Assembly: GCF_038051925.1 (NCBI RefSeq)
Contig: NZ_CP150634.1
Coordinates: forward strand, 558,001 to 622,000
Length of the DNA: 64,000 nt
Source: Methylotuvimicrobium sp. KM2
GTDB lineage: Bacteria; Pseudomonadota; Gammaproteobacteria; Methylococcales; Methylomonadaceae
Reading direction: 5' to 3'
Shown: piece by piece, positions 31,141 to 39,241 of the stretch
Layout of the letters: each line of letters starts with the position of its first letter
How positions within the stretch are numbered: the stretch's first letter is position 1
Translations under genes and position numbers: made by a program
Notes under the pieces: generated by a model
The model's database searches: none
The model's input: only the letters and a program-made list of their open reading frames with translations
Told to the model about the DNA's origin: nothing

Positions 31141-31572
31141 ATGTGGATCCAAAAGCAAATAAAAATTAGTTCAAAAAAACGCGGCTTTCATTTAATCACC
31201 CCTGAAATCTGTCAAGGCTTACCCGAGATAGGTGCGATCAAGTGCGGGTTATTACATCTATTTATCCAGCATACCTCGGCGTCTTTGGGTATTAATGAAA
31301 ATGCCGATCCCGATGTCAGAATAGATATGGAGGCTTATTTTTCCAAAACGGTCCCGGAAAATGAACCATATTATCAACATACGCTCGAAGGAAGCGATGA
31401 TATGCCGGCGCATATAAAAAACATTATGATCGGCTGTCAGTTGACAATACCGGTGGGTTCGGGGCGGTTGTTGTTAGGAACATGGCAAGGTGTTTATCTA
31501 TGTGAGCATCGGGAAAATGCCGGTACGAGAAATATCATTGCGACGATGACGGGCGAGCCGCTGCATCGCTAG
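31141..31572 (+). CDS. YjbQ family protein (UPF0047)
   Basis: A 143-residue protein of the YjbQ/UPF0047 family. The signature LFIQHTSASLGINENADPDV lies at about residues 41-60, and GTWQGVYLCEHRE near the C-terminus. Some members have weak thiamine phosphate synthase activity, but the physiological role is unsettled. It lies 33 bases after the c-di-GMP gene and may be its last operon member. Confidence 0.92.
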   Translation: MWIQKQIKISSKKRGFHLITPEICQGLPEIGAIKCGLLHLFIQHTSASLGINENADPDVRIDMEAYFSKTVPENEPYYQHTLEGSDDMPAHIKNIMIGCQLTIPVGSGRLLLGTWQGVYLCEHRENAGTRNIIATMTGEPLHR

Positions 31573-31591
31573 CAGTAACGATGCTTTTTGT

Positions 31592-31696
31592 TATACCTAT
31601 CGCACATGAAATTTCGGCATTCGCCTCCCTCGCCAACTGTGGGAGAGGGCTGGGGTGAGGGTTTTAAAAAACCGAAATTTGATGTGCGAAAACTAT
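31592..31696. repeat. Family-2-related short repeat
   Basis: Inverted ends: TATACCTATCGCACATGAAA at the left and TTTGATGTGCGAAAACTATA at the right, with a middle of CCTCCCTCGCC...GAGGGCTGGGGTGAGGG. A matching copy lies at 60299-60404. Confidence 0.78.
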
Positions 31697-31821
31697 AGTC
31701 AAATTACGACACCCATCGGTCGAGCAACCGTCCCCTACTCGGAGCCGGCATCGTGCTTTCACAGTAACGCCCCGATCCACCAGCCTCTCGAGCGGAAAAG
31801 AGTTGGATGAGGTTTTTACTA

Positions 31822-32030
31822 TATACTCAGCGTAGATGAAAATTCGGCCTCGGGGTGCCCGTCAAAGGACGCCGTAAACCCAGCGCCTAATGTCCATAGG
31901 TCTTTGGCAATGATTCAAAATCATGGCTTATTTAGGTGCTGGGTAAATACGTCCATGTAGGCGCTATGCCAGCTCCATGCGCCCCGAGGCTCACTCCGGC
32001 GCTGCCGAAATTTGAAGTGCGAAAGGTATA
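31822..32030 (+). repeat. MITE-like repeat, family 2, with nested element
   Basis: The left end is TATACTCAGCGTAGATGAAA and the right end GAAATTTGAAGTGCGAAAGG plus TATA. The core GGACGCCGTAAA is interrupted at 31879-31943 by the 65-bp CCCAGCGCC...GGTGCTGGG element. Here the flanking duplication is TAAA on both sides, not TGAA. Confidence 0.82.
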
Positions 32031-32064
32031 AAATGATTTCATGTCGATTTCATAGGAGTAATGA

Positions 32065-32520
32065 ATGAAAAAAATATTAGCAATAATGATGATGCTATCT
32101 TTTGGTTTTGCCGGGCGCTTAGCCCTGGCCGAGATTGGACAGGTTAAGGATGTTGTGGTTTATCGAAGCCCCTCTTGTGGATGTTGTGGAAAATGGGTTA
32201 AGCATCTCAAGGATAATAACTTTAATGTGATTGATAATGTTGTTCACGATGTTGACTCGGTTAAACGCAAATATGGGGTTCCCGGCGAGTTGGCTTCCTG
32301 CCATACGGCGATATTGGGCGATTATGTGATCGAAGGTCATGTGCCTGTCGAGGATATCGAAAAGCTCTTGGGTTTAAGTGTCGATGTTTCAGGTATTGCC
32401 GTTCCGGGGATGCCTGTCGGGACGCCTGGTATGGAAATGGGCGATCGCAAAGACGCCTATAAAGTCATTGCTTTCGATAAAGAAAATCGCAAGCAGGTCT
32501 TTAGTGTGCATGAAGACTAA
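32065..32520 (+). CDS. DUF411 periplasmic metal-binding-like protein
   Basis: A 151-residue protein with a signal peptide (first 22 residues, cleaved near ALAE). The DUF411 start VVYRSPSCGCCGKWVKHL contains a C-x-C-C cluster, and a third conserved Cys lies in ASCHTAI. DUF411 proteins often neighbour copper-handling genes, and this one lies 1.6 kb before pmoCAB. A copper role is inference from family context. The ribosome site AGGAG precedes ATG 32065. Confidence 0.85.
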   Translation: MKKILAIMMMLSFGFAGRLALAEIGQVKDVVVYRSPSCGCCGKWVKHLKDNNFNVIDNVVHDVDSVKRKYGVPGELASCHTAILGDYVIEGHVPVEDIEKLLGLSVDVSGIAVPGMPVGTPGMEMGDRKDAYKVIAFDKENRKQVFSVHED

Positions 32521-32671
32521 GATTATCTACTGAGATAACCAAGTCTCGGCGTCGGGAGGCTAAATACCGCCTTCAAAGAAAGTTATGATTTTAGGCGCGA
32601 GGCTGAATACTTTGTGAATTGCCCCCGGTGTTGTTTTGCCAATGTCGAAATTTAACGTACGAAAGGCATGA

Positions 32672-32825
32672 CTTAACCCAGCTTTAACAAGTGTAGTGTC
32701 TACCTCCTATGCTATTGAAATATAATAATTAAAAATCATGCCAAATTTAACTTTGTAGTGCCATAAAATTAATTATTGCATATTATTCAATAACCTATTG
32801 ACGCGCAATGTTAAGGCTGGGTTAA
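32672..32825. repeat. Repeat with ACCCAGCTTTAA ends
   Basis: Left end AACCCAGCTTTAA and right end TTAAGGCTGGGTTAAA. A related copy lies in the opposite orientation at 50811-50912, sharing the middle ATTGAAATATAATAATTAA type sequence. It also contains TGTAGTGCCATAAAAT, which is found at the left edge of the IS1634-type element near 48081. The rest of the gap 32521-32906 shows only the terminator below. Confidence 0.7.
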
Positions 32826-32828
32826 AAA

Positions 32829-32880
32829 TCTCCGCAAAAAAAAATGCCCTCTATTTAGAGGGCATTTTTTTTTGCGGAGA
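32829..32880. terminator. Bidirectional rho-independent terminator
   Basis: A perfect inverted repeat: ATGCCCTCT / AGAGGGCAT around a TATT loop, extended by runs of A and T and by TCTCCGC / GCGGAGA. It lies between the convergent DUF411 gene and the gene at 32907-33344, so it can end both. Confidence 0.85.
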
Positions 32881-32906
32881 TTGGGGTCGAGGATGCGCTA
32901 ATCGGT

Positions 32907-33344
32907 TTATAACTCGTCAATTCCGGATAATCCGTCAATCGACCAATTATCGGTATTCAAAATTCCTGATAGATCATCGCCTTTTTCGTATTTAATCCGG
33001 CAAGCATATCTTCGAGTGATGCTTGCCGTTTCGGGGCCTGCTATTTCAACCTCTGCGTTAATGACGTATTGGTGATTGCCGATACCCCATGCGTTAAGCG
33101 GCTGTGCAGAAAAGAAAACCGAATACTTATTATCAAGCTCTTCTTTGATATAGTTGTTACAGAATGTAAATGCCAGATCGGTCATTTCATTGGAAATGCT
33201 TTCTAGATCGCCGATATCTTCTGAGTCAACAAGAAAAAGATCGGAGCTGGCTACTTGATGCGCAAGTGGCATGATGGCTTCGCGCTGAAATAATATCAGT
33301 CCGATGAAGCCAATGAGAAAAAACAAGAATTTAAAGTTTTTCAT
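32907..33344 (-). CDS. Membrane-anchored protein of unknown function
   Basis: A 145-residue protein with one N-terminal hydrophobic segment (FKFLFFLIGFIGLILF, about residues 4-19), so probably anchored with the rest outside. The mature part is mixed and acidic, with two cysteines (TFCNN and YACRI). I do not recognise the family. No strong ribosome site precedes the start. It shares the bidirectional terminator with the DUF411 gene. Confidence 0.6.
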   Translation of the reverse strand: MKNFKFLFFLIGFIGLILFQREAIMPLAHQVASSDLFLVDSEDIGDLESISNEMTDLAFTFCNNYIKEELDNKYSVFFSAQPLNAWGIGNHQYVINAEVEIAGPETASITRRYACRIKYEKGDDLSGILNTDNWSIDGLSGIDEL

Positions 33345-33548
33345 TGTTGATTTTTATAGTTTGGGATTGTGAACGCAAACAAGATTCTAACAGAATTTCG
33401 GGTGCAGGAAACTCAATTTGTTAAATTGAAAAGTATTGAAATTTTAGGTTGTTAGCATAAAAGAACAGGTGTTGTTGTTAAGACATGGGTAAGTTAGACG
33501 GTTGATGCAAATCCATCGCAGAGCAAAATTCGGTGCGATCACTTAAAT

Positions 33549-33826
33549 TATATTCATCGTAGATGAAAATTCGGCCTCGGGGTGCCCGTCAAAGGACGCC
33601 GTGAACCCAGCACCTAAATTGTCCAAGACAATTGACCTTAGCCAATGAGCTATGGAATTTAGGTGCTGGGTGAATACGTCCATGTAGGCTCTATGCCAGC
33701 TCCATGCTGGCAAGGCCTTTGCGAGCGCCATGGATGGCGTGAATGTCGATTTTGCAGGAGCAAAAATCGACCTAGCACCCCGAGGCCTCCTCCTGCTCTG
33801 CCGAAATTTGAAGTGCGAAAGATATA
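33549..33826 (+). repeat. MITE-like repeat, family 2, with nested element
   Basis: Left end TATATTCATCGTAGATGAAA, right end GAAATTTGAAGTGCGAAAGA plus TATA. The nested 65-bp element is at 33606-33670 with TGAA on both sides, and has a different middle (GTCCAAGACAATTGACC). An additional palindrome, GATTTTGCAGGAGCAAAAATC (33752-33772), lies in the right half. The stretch 33345-33548 shows nothing I can name. Confidence 0.8.
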
Positions 33827-33982
33827 TCGGCATCATATGTTGGTAATGGAACCAAAAAAATCGAAAACAGACTTTGGGTGATGGATGATAAATAAAAGCT
33901 TAAGGGCCGTGAAGGTAGTAAAAAAAAAGGGCCGCTAGCAATTGCTTAAACAATAGCGTACTAGATTGGTCATAAATTTTGT

Positions 33983-34010
33983 TGACAAGCCTTTTCGAAA
34001 TGATAAACTG
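33983..34010 (+). promoter_or_regulatory. Probable sigma-70 promoter of pmoCAB
   Basis: A consensus TTGACA (33983-33988), 16 bases, then TAAACT (34005-34010), about 100 bases before the pmoC start. This leaves a leader of roughly 90 bases containing a short CGCCCTTCGGGG hairpin at 34071-34082. Assignment is by motif and position. Confidence 0.7.
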
Positions 34011-34110
34011 AGCAGCACCAAATTGGACTGGTAGAGCTTGAATAAAGCGTTAAAGGGATGTTCTAAAGCAACCGCCCTTCGGGGTTTTATAAATTTTTTA
34101 GGAGGTAGAA

Positions 34111-34863
34111 ATGGCTGCTACAACTGAGTCAGTTAAAGCTGATGCTGCAGAAGCACCACTTTTGAACAAAAAAAATATGATTGCCGGTGCATCTCTGTAC
34201 TGTGTTTTCTATGCTTGGGTTCGTTGGTATGAAGGCGTTTATGGTTGGTCCGCCGGCCTGGATTCGTTCGCGCCTGAATTCGAAACTTACTGGATGAACT
34301 TCCTGTACATCGAAATGGTGTTGGAAGTATTGACAGCTTCTGTATTGTGGGGTTACCTTTGGAAAACTCGCGATCGTAAAGTGATGTCAATCACTCCGCG
34401 TGAAGAGTTGAGAAGACATTTTACTCACTGGACATGGTTGATGATGTACGGTATCGCGATCTACTTCGGTGCTAGCTACTTCACAGAACAAGACGGTACA
34501 TGGCATCAAACGATCGTTCGTGATACTGACTTCACTCCAAGTCACATCATCGAGTTCTACTTGAGCTACCCAATCTACATCATCACTGGTGGTGCTTCTT
34601 TCTTGTATGCTAAAACAAGACTTCCAACTTACCAACAAGGTTTGTCTCTGCAATACCTGGTTGTTGTTGTAGGTCCGTTCATGATCCTGCCTAACGTTGG
34701 TTTGAACGAGTGGGGTCATACTTTCTGGTTTATGGAAGAATTGTTTGTTGCTCCTCTGCACTATGGCTTCGTCTTCTTCGGATGGTCTGCCTTGGGTGTA
34801 TTGGGTGTAATCAACATCGAGCTGGGCGCATTGTCCAAGCTGCTGAAAAAAGACCTGGCTTAA
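34111..34863 (+). CDS. pmoC: Particulate methane monooxygenase subunit C
   Basis: A 250-residue integral membrane subunit of particulate methane monooxygenase, which oxidises methane to methanol in intracytoplasmic membranes. Asp128, His132 and His145 have the same spacing as the PmoC metal ligands reported for Methylococcus (Asp156, His160, His173). The segment TDFTPSHIIEFYLSYP is strongly typical. AGGAGG (34099) gives a strong ribosome site. The gene is first in pmoCAB. Confidence 0.98.
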   Translation: MAATTESVKADAAEAPLLNKKNMIAGASLYCVFYAWVRWYEGVYGWSAGLDSFAPEFETYWMNFLYIEMVLEVLTASVLWGYLWKTRDRKVMSITPREELRRHFTHWTWLMMYGIAIYFGASYFTEQDGTWHQTIVRDTDFTPSHIIEFYLSYPIYIITGGASFLYAKTRLPTYQQGLSLQYLVVVVGPFMILPNVGLNEWGHTFWFMEELFVAPLHYGFVFFGWSALGVLGVINIELGALSKLLKKDLA

Positions 34864-34895
34864 TCGCTTAAGTCTTGAAAAAAACTATCTCCTGG

Positions 34896-34921
34896 TCGCT
34901 TCTTCTTTACCGAAGAAGCGA
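34896..34921 (+). promoter_or_regulatory. Hairpin between pmoC and pmoA
   Basis: TCGCTTCTTC and GAAGAAGCGA form a 10-bp perfect stem around TTTACC. No T-run follows, so it is more likely an mRNA processing or stability element than a terminator. Confidence 0.7.
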
Positions 34922-34977
34922 TTCAGAAAATAGTAAAAAATAAATAATAATTTTTAAATCCTTTAGGAGGTAAGCTA

Positions 34978-35721
34978 ATGAGCGCATCTCAATCAGCTGT
35001 TCGTTCACGCGCAGAAGCTGTCAAAGTTTCTCGTGCGATCGACTACATGATTCTCTTTACGGCGTTTTTTGTTGTTCTCGGTGGTTATCATATCCACTAT
35101 ATGTTGACCGGCGGTGACTGGGATTTCTGGACTGATTGGAAAGATAGACGTCTATGGGTAACTGTGGCGCCAATCGTTTCAATTACTTTCCCTGCCGCTG
35201 TTCAAGCTGTACTTTGGTGGCGCTATCGCATCGCTTGGGGTGCAACTTTGTGTGTCTTGGGTCTGTTGCTCGGTGAGTGGATCAACAGATACTTCAACTT
35301 CTGGGGATGGACATACTTCCCGGTTAACTTCGTTTTCCCATCTAACCTGATGCCAGGTGCTATCGTATTAGACGTCATCCTGATGCTTTCCAACAGCATG
35401 ACTCTGACTGCGGTTGTTGGTGGTTTAGCTTGGGGCTTGTTGTTCTATCCAGGTAACTGGCCAATCATTGCTCCATTACATGTTCCTGTTGAATACAACG
35501 GCATGATGATGACTCTGGCTGACCTGCAAGGTTACCACTATGTTAGAACCGGTACTCCTGAGTACATTCGTATGGTTGAAAAAGGTACACTGAGAACATT
35601 CGGTAAAGACGTTGCTCCAGTATCAGCGTTCTTCTCTGGTTTCGTAAGTATCTTGATTTACTTCTTGTGGCACTTCTTCGGAAGCTGGTTCGGAAGTGAA
35701 AAATTTGTACAAGGTTCTTGA
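34978..35721 (+). CDS. pmoA: Particulate methane monooxygenase subunit A
   Basis: A 247-residue membrane subunit, the usual PmoA length and the standard methanotroph marker. It contains GGDWDFWTDWKDRRLWVT and FNFWGWTYFPVNFVFPSN, the regions used for methanotroph typing, and several membrane helices. AGGAGG lies eight bases before ATG 34978. Codon use across the pmo genes is distinct from neighbours, with many GTT and GCT codons, as expected for very high expression. Confidence 0.98.
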   Translation: MSASQSAVRSRAEAVKVSRAIDYMILFTAFFVVLGGYHIHYMLTGGDWDFWTDWKDRRLWVTVAPIVSITFPAAVQAVLWWRYRIAWGATLCVLGLLLGEWINRYFNFWGWTYFPVNFVFPSNLMPGAIVLDVILMLSNSMTLTAVVGGLAWGLLFYPGNWPIIAPLHVPVEYNGMMMTLADLQGYHYVRTGTPEYIRMVEKGTLRTFGKDVAPVSAFFSGFVSILIYFLWHFFGSWFGSEKFVQGS

Positions 35722-35814
35722 TACAAACTTAATAATCAAAAAACCGCGGTATATTCATTTTGGATTTACCGGATGCTTATAAAACTATTAATTCTCTGTA
35801 ATAGAGGAGGATAT

Positions 35815-37059
35815 ATGAAAATAATAAAAGACAAAGTTGCTAAATTGTCCTTTGTCGCACTGCTGGTATCAGTAACAGCAGCGATGTTTTACACTCCGAC
35901 AGCATCTGCTCATGGTGAGAAATCACAGGCGGCATTCATGCGTATGCGGACTATTCACTGGTTCGACTTGAACTGGTCTAAAGACCAAGTTTCTGTCAAT
36001 GATACTATGTCAATTTCTGGTAAATTCCACGTTTTCGCGGGATGGCCGGAAACTGTCGATAAACCAGAAGTTGCTTTCTTGAACATCGGTATTCCTGGTC
36101 CTGTATTTATTCGTGCAGGTTCTTGGATCGGTGGTCAGTTGGTTCCACGTTCGGTAACGTTGGAATTGGGCGAAACTTATGAATTTAAAGTTTTGTTGAA
36201 AGCGCGTCGTCCAGGTGACTGGCACGTTCACACTATGATGAACGTTGAAGGCGGTGGTCCAATCATTGGTCCTGGTAAATGGGTAACTATTACTGGTAGC
36301 ATGGGTGATTTCAGAAATCCAATCACTACATTGACTGGTGAAACCATTGACCTGGAAACATATGCACTGGACGGTGTCTATGGATGGCACTTGTTCTGGT
36401 ACGCTTTGGGTGTGGCTTGGATGTTATACTGGTGTCGCAAGCCTGTATTCATTCCACGCAGAATAGCTGTTGACGCTGGTAAAGCCGATTCTTTGATCAC
36501 TCCAACTGATAAAAAAGTTGGTATGGCTTTCGCTGCCGGTACTATGGCTATCGTTGCTATCTCAATGGGTCAAGCCAACGAGAAATATCCTGTTACGACT
36601 CCATTGCAAGCAGGTTTGATGCGCGGTATTAAATCTTTGGAACTTCCACAACCTACAGTTTCTGTAAAAGTTGTTGATGCTTCTTACCGTGTTCCAGGTC
36701 GTGCAATGCAAATGACTTTGGAAATCACTAACAACGGTGATTCTGCAGTTCGTTTGGCTGAGTTCAACACAGCTTCTGTTCGTTTCTTGGATGCTGATGT
36801 ATATGAAGACGACACTAACTATCCAGATGATTTGTTAGCTGAAGAAGGTTTGTCTGTTAGCGATAACAGCCCACTTGCTCCAGGCGAAACAAGAACTGTT
36901 GACGTTACTGCTTCTGACGCAGCATGGGAAGTTTACCGTTTAGCTGACTTGATCTACGATCCAGACAGCCGTTTCGCGGGTCTGTTGTTCTTCATCGACG
37001 AAGACGGCAACCGTCAAATGACAATGGTAGATGCTCCATTGATCCCAACATTCATCTAA
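35815..37059 (+). CDS. pmoB: Particulate methane monooxygenase subunit B
   Basis: A 414-residue subunit with two periplasmic cupredoxin domains joined by two membrane helices. The signal peptide ends at about TASA-H, leaving His33 as the mature N-terminus. His33, His137 and His139 form the known dicopper-type site (DWHVHT), and His48 and His72 match the other reported copper ligands, all at the same numbering as the Methylococcus protein. I chose ATG 35815, since GAGGAGG precedes it and an upstream in-frame ATG at 35773 would place extra residues before the signal peptide. Confidence 0.98.
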   Translation: MKIIKDKVAKLSFVALLVSVTAAMFYTPTASAHGEKSQAAFMRMRTIHWFDLNWSKDQVSVNDTMSISGKFHVFAGWPETVDKPEVAFLNIGIPGPVFIRAGSWIGGQLVPRSVTLELGETYEFKVLLKARRPGDWHVHTMMNVEGGGPIIGPGKWVTITGSMGDFRNPITTLTGETIDLETYALDGVYGWHLFWYALGVAWMLYWCRKPVFIPRRIAVDAGKADSLITPTDKKVGMAFAAGTMAIVAISMGQANEKYPVTTPLQAGLMRGIKSLELPQPTVSVKVVDASYRVPGRAMQMTLEITNNGDSAVRLAEFNTASVRFLDADVYEDDTNYPDDLLAEEGLSVSDNSPLAPGETRTVDVTASDAAWEVYRLADLIYDPDSRFAGLLFFIDEDGNRQMTMVDAPLIPTFI

Positions 37060-37100
37060 TGAATAGCTTGGTCTAGTTATATAGACTAAGTAGGGTTAAG

Positions 37101-37133
37101 AGCCTCCGTGTTGAAAAACGCGGGGGCTTTTTT
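37101..37133 (+). terminator. Rho-independent terminator after pmoB
   Basis: AGCCTCCGTGTT and AACGCGGGGGCT form the stem around a GAAA loop, followed by a run of T. It lies 42 bases after the pmoB stop. Confidence 0.88.
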
Positions 37134-37299
37134 ATGCCTGTTGTTATCGTATTGGGTGGCTGTTTTTAGGTTTGATCATGAATGCAGGAAGTGGGGCTCT
37201 AGCAGTTGGCGGTTTAGGCGGCAATGAGTCTGATACTGGGGAACAAAAATTCTCCTGTATTTGCTGTATTCTGACGCTTTTATCACTCAGGGATGTCGA

Positions 37300-37626
37300 T
37301 GGGTGGCTAGCGGGGTAAATAAGTCCATGTAGGATCTATGCCGGCTGAGGGGCCGAGTACCCATACGCATCAAGCTAAAAACGCCCCCGATCTTTCTTGT
37401 TTGCTATTGAAGCGCGTAGCCCGGATGGAGCGTAGCGAAATACGGGAATGGCGTGGCTCCGAACTTCCCGGATTGCGCTACGCTCCATCCGGGCTACGCT
37501 GTTCAGGATCGCCGGAAGAGGTCCGTTGCGATTTAGTTGCGAGGATCTTTGCTTAGCTTGATGCGTATGGGCCGAACACCCCGAGGCCTCCTCCGGCACT
37601 GCCGAAAGTTGAAGTGCGAAAGGTAT
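37300..37626. repeat. Composite repeat: family 2 interrupted by a CCCATACGCATCAAGC element
   Basis: The outer sequence is a family-2 piece (AAGTCCATGTAGGATCTATG then CACCCCGAGGCCTCCTCC and GAAGTGCGAAAGGTATA at the right end). Inside, about 37360-37571, is an element with ends CCCATACGCATCAAGC and GCTTGATGCGTATGGG. That contains a long palindrome built on CGTAGCCCGGATGGAGCGTA (37415-37499). A partial copy of the inner element lies at about 47779-47950. No gene is visible in 37134-37300 or 37627-37908. Confidence 0.72.
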
Positions 37627-37908
37627 AAATTGACTAAGCCTTCTAAGAAAAGAGAGTAACTATTTGCGAGTATAAGCCTAAAACGAAAGGTTGAGCGCCT
37701 CAAGTTGCGGTTCGTCCTGGGGTGGTCGAAAGGACTGAGGTTTAACCAAGCTTATGAAAGTGTTGTGATCCCTTCATGCTTAGGCTTTTTAGCGTGGCAC
37801 AAACGGTCTGCAACGCATGCCGGGGGGGGGGCTCTTTTTAGGGTTAACCTAGGAGTGTGCATGAGACGGTTATGCAGTCGACAGGTTTTTTGGGTATGTT
37901 TTCATCGT

Positions 37909-38382
37909 TATACCCGTCTTAGATCAAAATTCGGCGTCTGGGTGCCCGCCAACGGACGCCGTGAAGGCTCTATGCCAGCTCCATGCCAGCGTTAGGGGAG
38001 GGGGTGAGCACATTGGCGCCAACTTAAGTAACGTTCATGAAGGCCCGGCAATCGCCAGGCAAATGAAAGTGCAAACTGTGGTGGATGCGGTCACTCGCCC
38101 GATAGGACGCCGTGAACCCAGCACCTAAATCATCCAAGATAGTTAACCATAGCCAATGGACTATGGAATTTAGGTGCTGGGTGAATACGTCCATGTAGGC
38201 TCGGCGGCGGCTATCCCTGCCGCCGACGCCTGTCGGTCGAGCAACCGCACCCTCCTCGGAACCGGTGTTGTTTTTCATAAAGCGGCAAATGCGCCATAGA
38301 ATGAGCGTTAAGTTGGCGCTTATGGGGGTGAGCACTCATAAGCCTCCTCTGGCCCTGTCGAAGTTTGAAGTGAGAAAGGTAT
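37909..38382 (+). repeat. Three-layer nested repeat
   Basis: The outer layer is family 2, TATACCCGTCTTAGATCAAA at the left and GAAGTGAGAAAGGTATA at the right. A second element sits between two copies of GGGGGTGAGCAC (about 37998-38009 and 38325-38336) and has ends GCGCCAACTTAA / TTAAGTTGGCGC; it contains a family-1 core. Inside that core, the 65-bp CCCAGCACCTAAAT element lies at 38117-38181 with TGAA on both sides. Confidence 0.78.
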
Positions 38383-38686
38383 ATATTGCGGTAGGCTTTG
38401 TGCGAATAGTTATAAAGTCGTGTGTTTTTATGCGGTGTGAATACGAACAAAAGTCGTAGTGTTAGTTGTCTGTCTTATGTGGCACTATAGGATCTATTGT
38501 CACAAGCAGAGGTTAAGAAATAGCTGTGTGGGGAATGCAAAAAGAAGAGCGGAAAATATAAGCTAGAAAAAGAAGTTTGATGATTAATCGAGGAGGCTGG
38601 AAAAAAATAAATTTTCAGCGAAAAAAGGAACTGATTGATGGGGAATAACGCGCAGGTAATAAAAGAGGTGGATTGGGTTGTTAATA
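38383..38686. other. Gap with no recognisable feature
   Basis: AT-rich sequence between the nested repeat and the small lipoprotein gene. GAGGAGGCTGG near 38590 resembles a ribosome site but no supported frame follows it. I see no gene, hairpin or repeat here. Confidence 0.4.
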
Positions 38687-38720
38687 TGAACCCGGCTTAT
38701 TAGAAATTAAGCCGGGTTCA
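38687..38720 (-). terminator. Hairpin downstream of the small lipoprotein gene
   Basis: TGAACCCGGCTTA and TAAGCCGGGTTCA form a perfect 13-bp stem with an 8-base loop, 12 bases beyond the lipoprotein stop. The following tail (TATTAACAA on the minus strand) has only a weak U content, so the terminator role is likely rather than certain. Confidence 0.7.
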
Positions 38721-38732
38721 TAAATTCAAAAC

Positions 38733-38849
38733 TTACAACCTAATAGTTGTATTTTCAACTTTTTGTTTGGAGCTATCGGGATCGTCCAGGCAGCCTGTTA
38801 AGCCAACAATCATTAATGCCATAGCTAAAAGTGATAAAACTTTTTTCAT
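38733..38849 (-). CDS. 38-residue small lipoprotein
   Basis: A very short frame beginning MKKVLSLLAMALMIVGLTGC, a complete lipoprotein signal with lipobox LTGC at residues 17-20. The mature peptide is only about 19 residues and acidic (CLDDPDSSKQKVENTTIRL). GGAGGATAGT gives a ribosome site at the right distance. A promoter (38917-38945) and a hairpin (38687-38720) bracket it, so it looks like an independent gene. It resembles entericidin-type peptides in layout only. Its place between pmoCAB and the HTTM-DCC gene may be chance. Confidence 0.75.
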   Translation of the reverse strand: MKKVLSLLAMALMIVGLTGCLDDPDSSKQKVENTTIRL

Positions 38850-38916
38850 ACTATCCTCCAAAAGAATTTATTTTTATATTAATAAAATTACAGTACTAAA
38901 TGCTTAGCACGGTATT

Positions 38917-38945
38917 TTTATATCATGGCAAAAAATTCTATGCAA
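38917..38945 (-). promoter_or_regulatory. Promoter of the small lipoprotein gene
   Basis: On the minus strand, TTGCAT (38940-38945), 17 bases, then TATAAA (38917-38922), about 68 bases before the start codon. Confidence 0.6.
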
Positions 38946-39090
38946 CATTTAAATTAAAATGAGCGTAGAAGTTATAAATGAAATGGAGTCGAAGATTGTT
39001 AAAAAAATAGACTAGTATGTTATTAAGTGGTTGTTATAAAAAAATAAAAAATTGCTAATTGTGCCGATTGTTGATTAAGCAATGGGTACG

Positions 39091-39210
39091 GCTATGGAAT
39101 TTAGGTGCTGGGTGAATACGTCCATGTAGATCCCTCCGCCTAGCGTTGGGTGAGGGATCGAGCAATCTAACTCATCCTTGGGTGCTGCCTAAATTTGAAG
39201 TTCGAAAGGT
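39091..39210 (+). repeat. Truncated family-2 repeat
   Basis: It starts within the nested element (ATTTAGGTGCTGGG then TGAATACGTCCATGTAG), includes the CCTCCGCCTAGCGTTGGGTGAGG hairpin, and ends with AAATTTGAAGTTCGAAAGGT. The left half of both elements is missing. Confidence 0.75.
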
Positions 39211-39241
39211 ATGGTTCAATCGTAAGGGCAAGGGCTTGTCG

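Noticed and set aside
33543-33836. Minus-strand frame of about 97 codons, with similar ones at 38024-38335 and 63609-63884
   Set aside because: The shared AYMDVFT-type peptide is the translation of the repeat core, not a gene family.
37338-37599. Overlapping frames on both strands rich in Arg and Glu
   Set aside because: They are readings of the CGTAGCCCGGATGGAGCG palindrome and give similar peptides on both strands.
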